From: Galbitalea sp036266835
GTDB taxonomy: Bacteria; Actinomycetota; Actinomycetes; Actinomycetales; Microbacteriaceae
DNA: 33,276 nt
Direction of reading: 5' to 3'
NCBI GenBank assembly: GCA_036266835.1
Contig: DATAXD010000063.1
Coordinates: forward strand, 1-33,276
A program made the position numbers and the translations under genes. Shown here piece after piece: positions 16,068 through 23,734 of the stretch (position 1 is its first letter; each line of letters starts with the position of its first letter). Under the pieces are notes generated by a model. It searched no databases and was not told where the DNA came from. It saw only the letters and a list, made by a program, of their open reading frames with translations.

Positions 16068-16753
16068 GCCGGGGTCGCCGATCGACTGCCCCGTCGCGCG
16101 TCTGCGAGCACCATGCTCAGGTCTTCAACGGTGTGGCCGGCAAGAGTCGGCCAGATCACGAATCCGCCGCCCGGAGGAAGCGGCACGTTGAGGGGAACAC
16201 CGATCGTCGCGGCTCCGGACGCGGATGCGGAGGTGACGCCGGGTGATGAGTCCTCGATCGCGACACAATCCGAGGGATTCACGCCGAGCAACTCGGCGGC
16301 GCGGAGATACGCCTGTGGATGCGGTTTGCTGTGTTCGACATCATCGCCCGCGATGATCACGTCGAACGCGGCGAAATCGATGGCGGCCGCAACGACGTGA
16401 GCGAGCTTGCCAATCGACATCGTCACGAGCGCGGTCGGGATTTCGGCGGCGCGCAGTGCCAGAAGCAACTCCCGCGCGCCAGGTCGCCACGGCAGACCGC
16501 CCGACTTCACTCGTGCGAGCACGATGTCGGTGAGCCGGTTGATGATCTCGTCCTCGCCCAGTGCGACGCCCCGCGACTGCATCACACGTGCCGAATGCCA
16601 CAGCCCCTGGCCCACGAGGGTGAGCGCTTCCTCGTGACTCCAGGTTCCGCCGTAAGACTCGATGAGCTGCGTCTCGGCGTCCATCCAGTACGGCTCGGTG
16701 TCAACGATGGTGCCGTCCATGTCCCAGAGCACGGCGGCGGGAGCATCAGTCAC
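16064..16753 (-). CDS. HAD-superfamily phosphatase (phosphoglycolate phosphatase/beta-PGM-like)
   Basis: HAD hydrolase of 229 residues with all four motifs: DMDGTIVDTEPYW (nucleophile and acid/base Asp), a Thr in LVTMSIGK, a Lys in HSKPHPQAYL, and the acidic pair in AIEDSSPG. The helical cap after motif I places it with the phosphoglycolate phosphatase/beta-phosphoglucomutase group. The exact substrate is unknown. It is the first gene of a coupled HAD-trmI-FKBP unit. The GTG start has a TAGAAT element eight bases upstream, so it may be translated from a nearly leaderless mRNA. Confidence 0.92.
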   Translation of the reverse strand: MTDAPAAVLWDMDGTIVDTEPYWMDAETQLIESYGGTWSHEEALTLVGQGLWHSARVMQSRGVALGEDEIINRLTDIVLARVKSGGLPWRPGARELLLALRAAEIPTALVTMSIGKLAHVVAAAIDFAAFDVIIAGDDVEHSKPHPQAYLRAAELLGVNPSDCVAIEDSSPGVTSASASGAATIGVPLNVPLPPGGGFVIWPTLAGHTVEDLSMVLADARRGSRSATPA

Positions 16754-16761
16754 AACCCCCG

Positions 16762-16767
16762 ATTCTA
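16762..16767 (-). promoter_or_regulatory. -10 element of the HAD-trmI-FKBP unit
   Basis: TAGAAT on the minus strand, 8 bases before the GTG at 16753. It fits the actinobacterial TAnnnT -10, and the mRNA would start at or next to the start codon. No clear -35 is seen. Confidence 0.45.
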
Positions 16768-16867
16768 CGTTGGGGCGTCGGCACCGAACGCAACGATGTG
16801 CGACGACTGCGCCTATCCTTGAATGAGAAAGCGCGTTCGAGTGAATGCGCGAAGCGAAGGATTCTCA

Positions 16868-17761
16868 GTGCCGCAAACCTCCAGTTTCACGACGGGACGG
16901 GTTCTCGTCGTGGCGTTCGAGGGTTGGAACGACGCGGGCGAGGCGGCGAGCGGCGTCGTACAGACCCTGCGCGATGAGCTGGACGTCCACCCCATCGCCG
17001 AGGTCGACCCCGAGGACTACTTCGACTACCAGTTCAATCGCCCGACGGTGGAAACCGACGAGGACGGCAACCGGATACTCGTCTGGCCGGGTGTGAGCAT
17101 CTACGGGCCGGCACAGCCGAGCGCAGCGCCGGGCGCCGCGATCTACCTGCTCCTCGGCACGGAGCCGTCCCGCGGTTGGAAGACGTTTACCGAGGAGGTT
17201 TTCGAGGTCATCGAGGATGCCGAAATCACCGGCATTGTCTTCCTCGGCGCGATGCTGGCGGATGTCCCGCACACCCGGCCGATCTCCGTTTTCACGAGTA
17301 GCGAAAACGCCGAGGTGCGCGACTCGCTCGGGATCGAGAAGAGCAGCTACGAGGGTCCGGTCGGCATCCTCTCGGTGTTGTCCGCCGCCGCCGACAAGGC
17401 AGGCATCGCCACGATCTCGATCTGGGCATCCGTACCGCACTATGTGCACAACTCGCCGTCGCCGAAAGCCACGCTCGCGATCATCGAACGCCTTGAGCAA
17501 CTCATCGACGTCGTGATTCCACGCGGAGAGCTCGTCGAAGAGTCGGCGGCCTGGGAAAACGGGATCGATGCACTCGCGGGCGACGACGAGGAGATGGCTG
17601 CCTACATCGAGCAGCTCGAGCAGGCCCGAGACACAGTGGACTCACCAGAGGCGAGCGGTGACGCGATCGCCGAGGAGTTCGAACGTTATCTGCAGCGCAG
17701 GGACGGGCGCGACGGCCGCGGCTCTGCCGGCGACGACCCCTGGCGTCCGCAGGCCCCGTAG
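16868..17761 (+). CDS. PAC2-family protein
   Basis: PAC2-family protein (ATP-grasp-associated/proteasome assembly chaperone fold) of 297 residues. The N terminus GRVLVVAFEGWNDAGEAASG is the family signature. Later come VFLGAMLADVPHTRP, YEGPVGILSVLSAAADKAGI and SIWASVPHYVHNSPSPKA, then a Glu/Asp-rich helical tail (EDxExYL-like YIEQLEQ, AEEFERYLQRRDG). GTG 16868 is preferred because GAAGGA lies six bases upstream; the open frame runs up to an ATG at 16823. PAC2 proteins occur widely in actinobacteria near proteasome and other genes; the molecular role in bacteria is not settled. It is divergent from the HAD gene and convergent with mshC. Confidence 0.9.
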   Translation: MPQTSSFTTGRVLVVAFEGWNDAGEAASGVVQTLRDELDVHPIAEVDPEDYFDYQFNRPTVETDEDGNRILVWPGVSIYGPAQPSAAPGAAIYLLLGTEPSRGWKTFTEEVFEVIEDAEITGIVFLGAMLADVPHTRPISVFTSSENAEVRDSLGIEKSSYEGPVGILSVLSAAADKAGIATISIWASVPHYVHNSPSPKATLAIIERLEQLIDVVIPRGELVEESAAWENGIDALAGDDEEMAAYIEQLEQARDTVDSPEASGDAIAEEFERYLQRRDGRDGRGSAGDDPWRPQAP

Positions 17762-17798
17762 TTCGTCTCGCCCGCTTCGGACCAATCGCCCTCAGGGC

Positions 17799-19016
17799 TC
17801 AGAGTCGGATGCCCAGTAGCGCGTCGATTGTCTCGACGTCTCCGCTGGTAGCGCGCACACCGGCTGACGCCACCAGGTCAACCGCCGCAACAGCTCCTGG
17901 CGTGTCCAAATCGTTCGGGAGGATCTCGCGAAGCGCGTCCTTGAGGGTGTCGGAGTCGCCGTCGACTGGATCCTTCGCCCAGGAGCGCCATCGCTCGAGC
18001 CGCTGCGCGGCCGCGGCCAACAGCCCGTCGGTCCACTCCCAGTTTTCACGGTAGCGTTCCGCCAGCAAAGCCAGCCGGATGGTCCGGCCATCTGTACCCT
18101 CCTTGATGAGGTCACTCACGAAAACGAGGTTGCCAAGCGACTTGCTCATTTTCGCGCCCCGATATCCCACAAGTCCGGTGTGCGCGTAAATGCTCGCCAG
18201 CGGGATACCGGTGAGAGCAATGGTGTGGCCGGCGGTGAACTCGTGGTGCGGGAAGATCAGGTCCGAACCCCCACCTTGAACGGTGAGCGGAAGATCCAGG
18301 AACTCTGCCGAAATCACCGAACACTCGATGTGCCAACCGGGCCTACCCGCCCCGACAACACTTTCCCAACTCGGTTCGCCAGCTCTCGCTGCGCGCCACA
18401 GCAGAGGATCGAGCGGATCGCGTTTGCCTGGCCTCTCGGGATCGCCGCCGCGCTCCGCACTCAGCACGAGCATGAGCGCGCGGTCGTAGTTCGATTCCGA
18501 TCCGAGATTCCACGGTCGAGCGGCCGCAGCAGCAGCACTGTCAAAATAGAAGTCGCCGCCGAGGGTATACGCGAAACCATCGTCTGCCAGTTGCCTGACC
18601 GCATTCGCAATCTGCGGGATTCGCTCTGTCACCGCGATGTAGTGATCCGGTGGGATGATTCCCAGCGCCTCCATGTCGTGGCGAAAGCGGTCGGTCTGCG
18701 ACGCAGCGAGCTCTCGCCAATCGATGGCACTGGCCAGCGCGCGCTCGAGCAACGGGTCGTCGACATCCGTGGAATTCTGCACGTACGCCACATCGAATCC
18801 GGCATCCAGCCAGAGCCGGATCAGGGTGTCGAAGGCCAGGTACGTTGCGGCATGGCCGAGGTGAGTCGAGTCGTACGGAGTGATTCCACAGACGTAGAGG
18901 CTAGCGATGGCGGCGGGCTTCGCTTCGACCAGTTGCGCGGTTTCCGTGTCCCAGATGCGCGGCGCAATGCCGTGTCCGGTGAGCCGCGGAATTTCGGGGC
19001 GGCGCCAGGACTTCAC
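17799..19016 (-). CDS. mshC: Cysteine:GlcN-Ins ligase MshC
   Basis: MshC, 405 residues, joins cysteine to 1-D-myo-inosityl-2-amino-2-deoxy-alpha-D-glucopyranoside with ATP, the third step of mycothiol synthesis. It is a CysRS-like class I enzyme with a zinc-binding Cys and HIGH-like motif in YVCGITPYDSTHLGHA, the family segment VQNSTDVDDPLLERA, GWHIECS, and the KMSKS loop AKMSKSLGNLVFVS. The short C terminus, without the CysRS anticodon-binding domain, separates MshC from CysS. It shows that the organism makes mycothiol. The GTG start at 19016 has no ribosome site but has TACGCT seven bases upstream, a leaderless pattern, although the M20 gene on the same strand ends only 18 bases away. Confidence 0.97.
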   Translation of the reverse strand: MKSWRRPEIPRLTGHGIAPRIWDTETAQLVEAKPAAIASLYVCGITPYDSTHLGHAATYLAFDTLIRLWLDAGFDVAYVQNSTDVDDPLLERALASAIDWRELAASQTDRFRHDMEALGIIPPDHYIAVTERIPQIANAVRQLADDGFAYTLGGDFYFDSAAAAAARPWNLGSESNYDRALMLVLSAERGGDPERPGKRDPLDPLLWRAARAGEPSWESVVGAGRPGWHIECSVISAEFLDLPLTVQGGGSDLIFPHHEFTAGHTIALTGIPLASIYAHTGLVGYRGAKMSKSLGNLVFVSDLIKEGTDGRTIRLALLAERYRENWEWTDGLLAAAAQRLERWRSWAKDPVDGDSDTLKDALREILPNDLDTPGAVAAVDLVASAGVRATSGDVETIDALLGIRL

Positions 19017-19023
19017 GCTACGA

Positions 19024-19029
19024 AGCGTA
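19024..19029 (-). promoter_or_regulatory. -10 element of mshC, leaderless arrangement
   Basis: TACGCT on the minus strand, with 7 bases between it and the GTG start of mshC, which lacks a Shine-Dalgarno site. No good -35 is seen; readthrough from the M20 gene is possible. Confidence 0.4.
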
Positions 19030-19034
19030 CGCGA

Positions 19035-20324
19035 TCAGTACTTGGTGAGAAGGTCGGCGAGCACGCGTCTGCCGAACACCAGCGCATCGAGCGGGACCCG
19101 CTCGTCGACCCCGTGGAACATGGCGGGGAAATCCAGCTCGGCAGGCAGCTGGAGCGGCGCGAATCCGTACCCGGTGATACCGAGTTTCGCGAGTGCCTTG
19201 TTGTCGGTGCCTCCGGACAGTAAATAGGGAAGCACCGGTGCTCCCGGGTCCGCCGTCTGCAGCGAGCTGACCATCGCATCCACAAGGGGGCCTTCAAAGG
19301 GGTTCTCGAGGCCGATGTCGCGATGCATCACCTGGATTTCGATATCCTCACCGACGAGTGACGCGATCTCAGCCAATACTGCATCCTCTTCACCGGCCAG
19401 GGTTCGAATGTCGATCAGTGCGCTTGCTTCGTCGGGGATGACGTTGTGCTTGTAGCCCGCGGTCAGGACTGTCGGGTTGCTGGTCGTGCGAAGCGAGGCC
19501 TGGATGAAGCCGGCCGCAGTGCCCGTGCTGAGCACGACCTCGTCCGGCCCGACCTTCGAGACGTCCGCGCCCATGATCCTCGCGAGCTCGCCTACAAGCT
19601 CCTCGGTCGTCGACGTGAGGTGAACGGGCCAATCGTGCCGACCAATCTTCGCGACGGCCTCGGCGAGTTTCGTGACGGCGTTGTTATGGATGACACGGCT
19701 CCCGTGGGCAGCGGTGCCCGTGGCGACCAGCCTGATCCACAGGAGCGCCTTTTCGCCGGTCTGCAACAGGTAGGCGCGCGTGCCGTTCAGGTGCACAGAG
19801 TATCCGCCGACTTCACTGATGGCTTCGGTGGCTCCCGCGAACAGTTCCGGATGGTTGTCGACGAGGTAGTGCGAACCGAACACGCCGCCGTTCTCCTCGT
19901 CCGAGAAATAGGCGATGATGAGTTCTCGCCGAGGCTGGCGGGCGGATCCGAGGATGTCGGTCAGTGCGCCGATCATCATTGCGTCCATGTTCTTCATGTC
20001 GACCGCGCCGCGCCCCCAGAGCATGTCGTCGCGCACGACTCCCCCGAACGGATCGACGGACCAGTTCGCGGGATCGGCGGGGACGACATCCGAGTGTCCG
20101 TGAACGACCAGAGCCGGCAGGGTCCGGTCGGTCCCGGGGACGCGAGCGATTACGGATGTTCGCCTCGGCGCCGCGTCTACATAGGTGGTCTTGAGCCCCA
20201 AAGCCTCCAGCTTTGCGCCGAGGTACTCTGCGGCTTCGGTTTCGCCTTTCGAGCGCCCTTCGCCGTAGTTGGTGGTGTCGATTCGAATGAGGTCCTGGGC
20301 GATTGACGCGGTCTCCTCGAGCAT
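19035..20324 (-). CDS. M20-family metallopeptidase/deacylase
   Basis: M20/M25/M40 zinc hydrolase of 429 residues (ArgE/DapE/CPG2 type). Metal-site residues are visible in VVHGHSDVVPAD (His-x-Asp), GAVDMKNMD (bridging Asp), FSDEENGG (catalytic Glu-Glu) and the C-terminal GGTDNKALAKLGITGYGF. The dimerisation domain lies between about 190 and 310. There is no signal peptide, so it is cytoplasmic. It could be a dipeptidase or N-acyl amino-acid deacylase; the substrate is not readable. The ATG has no ribosome site but a TAGCGT six bases upstream, consistent with leaderless translation. The gene lies just before mshC on the same strand. Confidence 0.93.
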   Translation of the reverse strand: MLEETASIAQDLIRIDTTNYGEGRSKGETEAAEYLGAKLEALGLKTTYVDAAPRRTSVIARVPGTDRTLPALVVHGHSDVVPADPANWSVDPFGGVVRDDMLWGRGAVDMKNMDAMMIGALTDILGSARQPRRELIIAYFSDEENGGVFGSHYLVDNHPELFAGATEAISEVGGYSVHLNGTRAYLLQTGEKALLWIRLVATGTAAHGSRVIHNNAVTKLAEAVAKIGRHDWPVHLTSTTEELVGELARIMGADVSKVGPDEVVLSTGTAAGFIQASLRTTSNPTVLTAGYKHNVIPDEASALIDIRTLAGEEDAVLAEIASLVGEDIEIQVMHRDIGLENPFEGPLVDAMVSSLQTADPGAPVLPYLLSGGTDNKALAKLGITGYGFAPLQLPAELDFPAMFHGVDERVPLDALVFGRRVLADLLTKY

Positions 20325-20330
20325 GAATCA

Positions 20331-20336
20331 ACGCTA
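20331..20336 (-). promoter_or_regulatory. -10 element of the M20 peptidase gene, leaderless arrangement
   Basis: TAGCGT on the minus strand with 6 bases to the ATG at 20324; no Shine-Dalgarno site is present. It matches TAnnnT. The -35 region is not recognisable. Confidence 0.42.
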
Positions 20337-20365
20337 TCTCGTGGTTCGGGTTCAGGGAGCGATAG

Positions 20366-20374
20366 TGCTAATGT
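20366..20374 (+). promoter_or_regulatory. Extended -10 promoter candidate for tRNA-Leu
   Basis: TGCTAATGT is a TGn-extended -10, placed about 40 bases before the mature tRNA 5' end. This would give a 5' leader of some 33 bases for RNase P to remove. The -35 is weak (TTCGGG at 20345-20350). Confidence 0.45.
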
Positions 20375-20414
20375 CGTACGTCGGCAGGAACCCCAAAAGG
20401 TTGCTGTCGCCTGC

Positions 20415-20499
20415 GCGCGGATGGCGGAAATGGCAGACGCGCTAGCTTGAGGTGCTAGTGCCCGTATAGGGCGTGGGGGTTCAAGTCCCCCTTCGCGCA
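20415..20499 (+). tRNA. tRNA-Leu(GAG)
   Basis: An 85-base tRNA with a 7-bp acceptor stem (GCGCGGA with TTCGCGC, one G-T pair), an anticodon stem CTAGC/GCTAG around the loop TTGAGGT, and anticodon GAG. It has a long class II variable arm (TGCCCGTATAGGGCGT) and a T-arm GGGGG-TTCAAGT-CCCCC, as expected for leucine. It reads CUC and CUU codons. The discriminator base is A at 20499; CCA is not encoded. Its last 19 bases plus one are repeated 156 bp downstream. Confidence 0.95.
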
Positions 20500-20500
20500 C
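20481..20500 (+). repeat. Direct repeat copy 1, inside the tRNA-Leu 3' end
   Basis: TCAAGTCCCCCTTCGCGCAC, from the T-loop through the acceptor stem and discriminator plus one base. It is identical over 20 bp to 20637-20656. Such tRNA 3'-end repeats are the usual core of integrase attachment sites. Confidence 0.85.
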
Positions 20501-20544
20501 GAAAGGTAAATGGGCGTCCCGCAGGGGTCGCCCATTTACCTTTC
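20501..20544. repeat. Perfect 16-bp inverted repeat directly after tRNA-Leu
   Basis: Arms GAAAGGTAAATGGGCG (20501-20516) and CGCCCATTTACCTTTC (20529-20544) around a 12-base loop. It begins one base after the discriminator-plus-one position. No T-run follows, so it is not a canonical terminator; it may act as a U-tract-less terminator or a processing signal for the tRNA precursor. Confidence 0.8.
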
Positions 20545-20593
20545 GGGCTCGTAGGTGCCGCGCGAACCCTTCGTGGGGCCCGATCGGAGCAGC

Positions 20594-20620
20594 CCGAAAT
20601 CTTGCGCAGCAAGATTTCGG
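20594..20620. repeat. Perfect 12-bp inverted repeat with 3-base loop
   Basis: Arms CCGAAATCTTGC (20594-20605) and GCAAGATTTCGG (20609-20620) around GCA. It lies between the two copies of the tRNA-derived direct repeat. No T-run follows it. It could be a protein-binding site or a relic of the inserted element. Confidence 0.75.
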
Positions 20621-20636
20621 CGGTACCGGTTGGGAG

Positions 20637-20656
20637 TCAAGTCCCCCTTCGCGCAC
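20637..20656 (+). repeat. Direct repeat copy 2 of the tRNA-Leu 3' end
   Basis: Same 20 bp as 20481-20500, but without a tRNA body before it: the upstream sequence cannot fold into D- or anticodon arms. It looks like a second attachment core or a displaced tRNA end. Confidence 0.85.
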
Positions 20657-20666
20657 AAACCGAAAC

Positions 20667-20690
20667 GACGTCACGCAAGGGGCGTCTTTT
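20667..20690 (+). terminator. Weak intrinsic terminator candidate
   Basis: GACGTC (20667-20672) pairs with GGCGTC (20681-20686), with one G-T pair and an 8-base loop, followed by TTTT. It may end transcription from the tRNA-Leu locus before the PAP2 gene. Confidence 0.4.
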
Positions 20691-20779
20691 CGATTTTGAT
20701 ACCACAGGCTGCTTCACGGGCCGAGCCAATAAGCTGGGGCACTGCATCCCGCTCATCCTTTAACCTCAAGGAGCCACCC

Positions 20780-21502
20780 GTGAGCCAGTCCCGTGCCCAG
20801 TCGCGAGCACAGTCGCGCGCGGCGGCCTCCCGAAAATCGAACCGCCGCCTGATCGTCACGCTCGTGGTCTGTGTCGTCGTCGTCCTGCTGGTGCTGCTCG
20901 TCGGAATTGCGGTTACCAAGAGCACCTCATACACGGCCGCTGAAACCCACGTGCTTGCTTCGATCGCCGCGTCTCGGGTAGCTGCGATTGTCTCAGCCTC
21001 GCTTGCTCTGAATTGGATCTTCAGCCCGCCAATCGCCGCCATTGTCGGAGTGGTTTCTGCTGTGGTCATTTTCGTGGTTACCCGACGGTGGTTGACCGTG
21101 CTGCATTTCGTACTCCTCGTCCTCGGGACGTGGTTGTCGAGCGAGGTAATCAAGGTGATCGTGCACCGCCCGAGGCCGCAAGCCGGAGTCGCGGACACCC
21201 TTGTTCCCAACCCGGATCCCGACAGCTACCCAAGCGGGCACGTCTGCTTCGCGGTGGGACTCGGCTTTGCCATCCTGATTCTCGTCATGCGATCACGCGC
21301 GCGGGCGATTGTCGCTGTCCTCGCGATCCTGCTCGCACTGGCGACAGCGGTCAGCCGCATCTACCTCGGAATCCACTACCCGACCGATGTGGTCGCGTCG
21401 TTGGTATTCGCTGCCGCCGCATTTGTGGCGATCGAGGCGCTCTGGCGGCGGTTCGTCGAATCCGCGCCCGCTGCTTCGGAGTCGGTTAGCACATCGTTCT
21501 AG
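20780..21502 (+). CDS. PAP2-family phosphatase, membrane-bound
   Basis: PAP2 acid phosphatase-type membrane enzyme of 240 residues, probably dephosphorylating a lipid phosphate such as phosphatidic acid or an undecaprenyl/isoprenoid pyrophosphate. A basic, Gln/Arg/Ser-rich N-terminal tail is followed by about five hydrophobic helices. The three catalytic motifs are present: KVIVHRPRP, YPSGH and SRIYLGIHYPTD. GTG 20780 is chosen because AAGGAG at 20768-20773 is spaced six bases away; the open frame upstream runs through the tRNA-derived repeat and is not coding. Its TAG shares the four bases CTAG with the stop of the convergent EEP gene. Confidence 0.93.
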   Translation: MSQSRAQSRAQSRAAASRKSNRRLIVTLVVCVVVVLLVLLVGIAVTKSTSYTAAETHVLASIAASRVAAIVSASLALNWIFSPPIAAIVGVVSAVVIFVVTRRWLTVLHFVLLVLGTWLSSEVIKVIVHRPRPQAGVADTLVPNPDPDSYPSGHVCFAVGLGFAILILVMRSRARAIVAVLAILLALATAVSRIYLGIHYPTDVVASLVFAAAAFVAIEALWRRFVESAPAASESVSTSF

Positions 21503-22173
21503 CTGGCGTAGTCCGCCGTGACCAGGATCGGCATGTGGTCAGAGAGACCCTGCATGAGCGTCTCGACCCGATCGATTCTCAGCCCCATCGAGGTAGCGAA
21601 ATCGAAGTGACCCTTGAAAAACTTGTAGCGCGTGTAGGTGCGCGTTTCGCTCAGAGTCAGGTCGTAGCCGTTCTCGGCAACGTGTTCGCTCAGGCCCTTC
21701 TTGAACCACGGATAGTTGTAGTCGCCGACCATTAGTGCTGGCAGCCCGTCGCCGAGTACCCGCAGCTCAGAGTGCGCAGCGCGAATCTGATCGCGACGCA
21801 GAGAGTTCAGAGCGGTCAGCGGCGCCGCGTGAAACGACGCGACGACTAGTTCGCGATTGGCCTCGTTATCGATCAGCCGCGCGCCGAGAAGTCGCTCGTG
21901 TGCTGGAGCGAGGATGCGGTCATGCAGGGACTTCTTCAGGGCGAACGTGCCCGACTTCACAGCCGTGAAGCGGCTCTTGCGGTAATAAAGTGCGAGGCCG
22001 AGCCGGTTGAGTTTGGTGGAGTCTGCGAGCGTCAACTCACCCACCTCATCCGGCAATTGAGCGCTGTCGCACTCCTGCAGGCACAGAACGTCAAGGGAGT
22101 TGTTCTCCACCAGATCGACGACTTCGGAAGCCGCCTGGTTCTCGCGGAGGTTGTAGCTGATGACACGAATCAC
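21499..22173 (-). CDS. Endonuclease/exonuclease/phosphatase-family protein
   Basis: EEP-superfamily metal-dependent hydrolase of 224 residues. Motifs run in order: VISYNLREN (Asn), CLQECD (metal-binding Glu), VVASFHAAPL (His, where DNase I-like enzymes have NTHL), VGDYNYP (Asp and Asn) and the final LSDHMPI (Asp-His pair). It could act on nucleic acid, an inositol phosphate or a lipid head group; the sequence gives no clear choice. GTG 22173 is preferred because GGAGA is seven bases upstream and family similarity begins right at this start; the frame extends a further 40 codons upstream without support. No signal peptide is present. Confidence 0.88.
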   Translation of the reverse strand: MIRVISYNLRENQAASEVVDLVENNSLDVLCLQECDSAQLPDEVGELTLADSTKLNRLGLALYYRKSRFTAVKSGTFALKKSLHDRILAPAHERLLGARLIDNEANRELVVASFHAAPLTALNSLRRDQIRAAHSELRVLGDGLPALMVGDYNYPWFKKGLSEHVAENGYDLTLSETRTYTRYKFFKGHFDFATSMGLRIDRVETLMQGLSDHMPILVTADYAS

Positions 22174-22373
22174 TAATTGGTCTCCGCTGTAGGAAAAGAA
22201 CACCTGCCTCAAGAGCATAGGTGCACCAGCTGCATTCGCCGTTCGCGCGCGGGTTGCCTCATCCACGCCGCGCGTAACCCCGATCGTCGCCACGACACGA
22301 GCCCTGTCCTAAACTCAGTTACTCGAGGGACGCGTTCGTAACGAGCGCGATGGTAGGTGACGGGAGTTCGCGC

Positions 22374-23678
22374 GTGAGCGTCGATGACGGTGATTCGGGC
22401 GTGCTGGCCGGGTGGTACCCGGACCCGGCAAACCCTTCGCGTCTTCGTCGCTGGGATGGAGCCCACTGGACGCGGGACGTGATTCTCGCCCCACAGGAAG
22501 ACGCCGGCGGGTTCGTGCCTCCTCCGCCCGCTCCGGAGCCCCCCGAGTCTCTCGCACCGCCGCCTGCCCCCGAGCCACCGCAGGCTGCCGCATCGGCCAG
22601 GGTGCCGCCCCCTGGGCCGGTTCCATCGACTCCGCCGCCGCCCGCTCCTGGCCCTGTCCCGGCAGCACCTGCCGCAACATCAGCACCAGCGCCGGCGGCG
22701 ACCGCCGCCGCGTCCTCTCCTCTGGCCAGCGCGCAGAACGGCCCTGCTTCCACTGCGCCACAAATGGGTGGGCAGCCAGCACGCGCGCAGACGGGACCGG
22801 TTTCGCTGCCGGACTGGGCCAATCTGCCGGGACTGACCCTCCCGCCGGACCTGAGCAGCATTGATGGTGGGGAGCAAAACTCGGTTCTCCCGCCGCCGAC
22901 GTTCGAGGAGCCGAAGGAGCTCTCCGCGCCGAGCTGGAAACCACCACCAATTCTCGCTCCGCCGACATTCGAACAGACGCCAGAAGAGCCCCCGGTGCCC
23001 GAAACCGTTCGCCCGGCTCCCGACCTGCCGCCGCCGGCAGCGCCGCAGCGTGGTCGCACTCCAGGGTCGGAAACCTATGCCCCACCCCCGGCCGGTGGGC
23101 AGTACAACGTTCCGCCGCCGCCCGGCGCACCGCACATCCCCACCGGCGGGATGCTGCCGCCGTCCTCGCTGGTGAGCTCGGGCGTCGCCGCAGCCGCATG
23201 GTCATCGCCTTCACCGGTCGCGCCCTCCGAGCTGCCGCCGGTTGAGTACGAGACCCTGCCTCGCACGTCTGCGGTCCGCACGGCTACAGTTGCGATCCGG
23301 GGCGCGCTCACGATCTGGGCCTGGCTGATCGCCCTGCTGCCTCTCATCCAGTTCGCAGGCGTGTATCTGGCTTTCGCGGAATTGAATGTTGTCTTCGCCC
23401 CCGGGATGCAATGGGGAATCCTGGCCGCTCCCGCCGCCCTCGGCATGCTGTTTGCGATTGGCGATAGGCGGCGGCTCACCGCTCTTGGCGCGCAACGCCC
23501 TCCCAGTCCCGTTCTGGCGGTCATCCCCCCGATCTATCTCCTCACGCGGGCGATCGAGGTCGGTCGATCCGGGGTTGCGACCCTCCTCGTTTGGCTGGTT
23601 TTGCAGGCGGCCGCCGCAGCGGGGGTCTACTACCTGCTTCCGCACTTGGTCACCGTTGCCCTGCGCGCGATGGAATAG
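22374..23678 (+). CDS. DUF2510 protein, Pro-rich linker and four-helix membrane domain (paralogue A)
   Basis: Protein of 434 residues. Residues 10-37 form a DUF2510 domain (AGWYPDPANPSRLRRWDGAHW). A very Pro/Ala-rich linker of about 250 residues follows, with many PPP runs. The C-terminal 115 residues form four hydrophobic helices with the motif DRRRLTALG after helix 2 and PPIYLLTR in helix 3. The same motif pattern recurs in the proteins at 25580 and 30084. GTG 22374 is chosen because GGGAG lies seven bases upstream; ATG 22350 is possible. The function is unknown. DUF2510 is a short WW-like domain common in actinobacterial membrane proteins. A TAAACT at 22310-22315 may be its -10. Confidence 0.85.
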   Translation: MSVDDGDSGVLAGWYPDPANPSRLRRWDGAHWTRDVILAPQEDAGGFVPPPPAPEPPESLAPPPAPEPPQAAASARVPPPGPVPSTPPPPAPGPVPAAPAATSAPAPAATAAASSPLASAQNGPASTAPQMGGQPARAQTGPVSLPDWANLPGLTLPPDLSSIDGGEQNSVLPPPTFEEPKELSAPSWKPPPILAPPTFEQTPEEPPVPETVRPAPDLPPPAAPQRGRTPGSETYAPPPAGGQYNVPPPPGAPHIPTGGMLPPSSLVSSGVAAAAWSSPSPVAPSELPPVEYETLPRTSAVRTATVAIRGALTIWAWLIALLPLIQFAGVYLAFAELNVVFAPGMQWGILAAPAALGMLFAIGDRRRLTALGAQRPPSPVLAVIPPIYLLTRAIEVGRSGVATLLVWLVLQAAAAAGVYYLLPHLVTVALRAME

Positions 23679-23721
23679 CCAGCGGCGGTTCAGCTCGGCT
23701 TTGGCCGCATCGGCCCGTGGA

Positions 23722-23727
23722 TAGACT
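23722..23727 (+). promoter_or_regulatory. -10 element of the glycosyltransferase gene, leaderless arrangement
   Basis: TAGACT, 7 bases before the ATG at 23735, which has no Shine-Dalgarno site. A TTGGCC at 23701-23706 is a possible but closely spaced -35. Confidence 0.42.
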
Positions 23728-23734
23728 GCTCGAT

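Noticed and set aside
20481..20656. A mobile element bounded by attachment sites
   Set aside because: The repeats are only 156 bp apart and the interval encodes no integrase or other protein; only a scar or a minimal element can be claimed.
20177..20674. Minus-strand open frame through the tRNA region containing REGGLEPPRP
   Set aside because: This peptide is the well-known artefact of translating tRNA genes antisense; the frame crosses tRNA-Leu and the repeat and has no ribosome site.
22315..23214. Long minus-strand frames opposite the Pro-rich DUF2510 gene
   Set aside because: They are antisense to PPP-rich codons, are Gly/Arg-biased and show no domain; the plus-strand gene has a start, ribosome site and domain.
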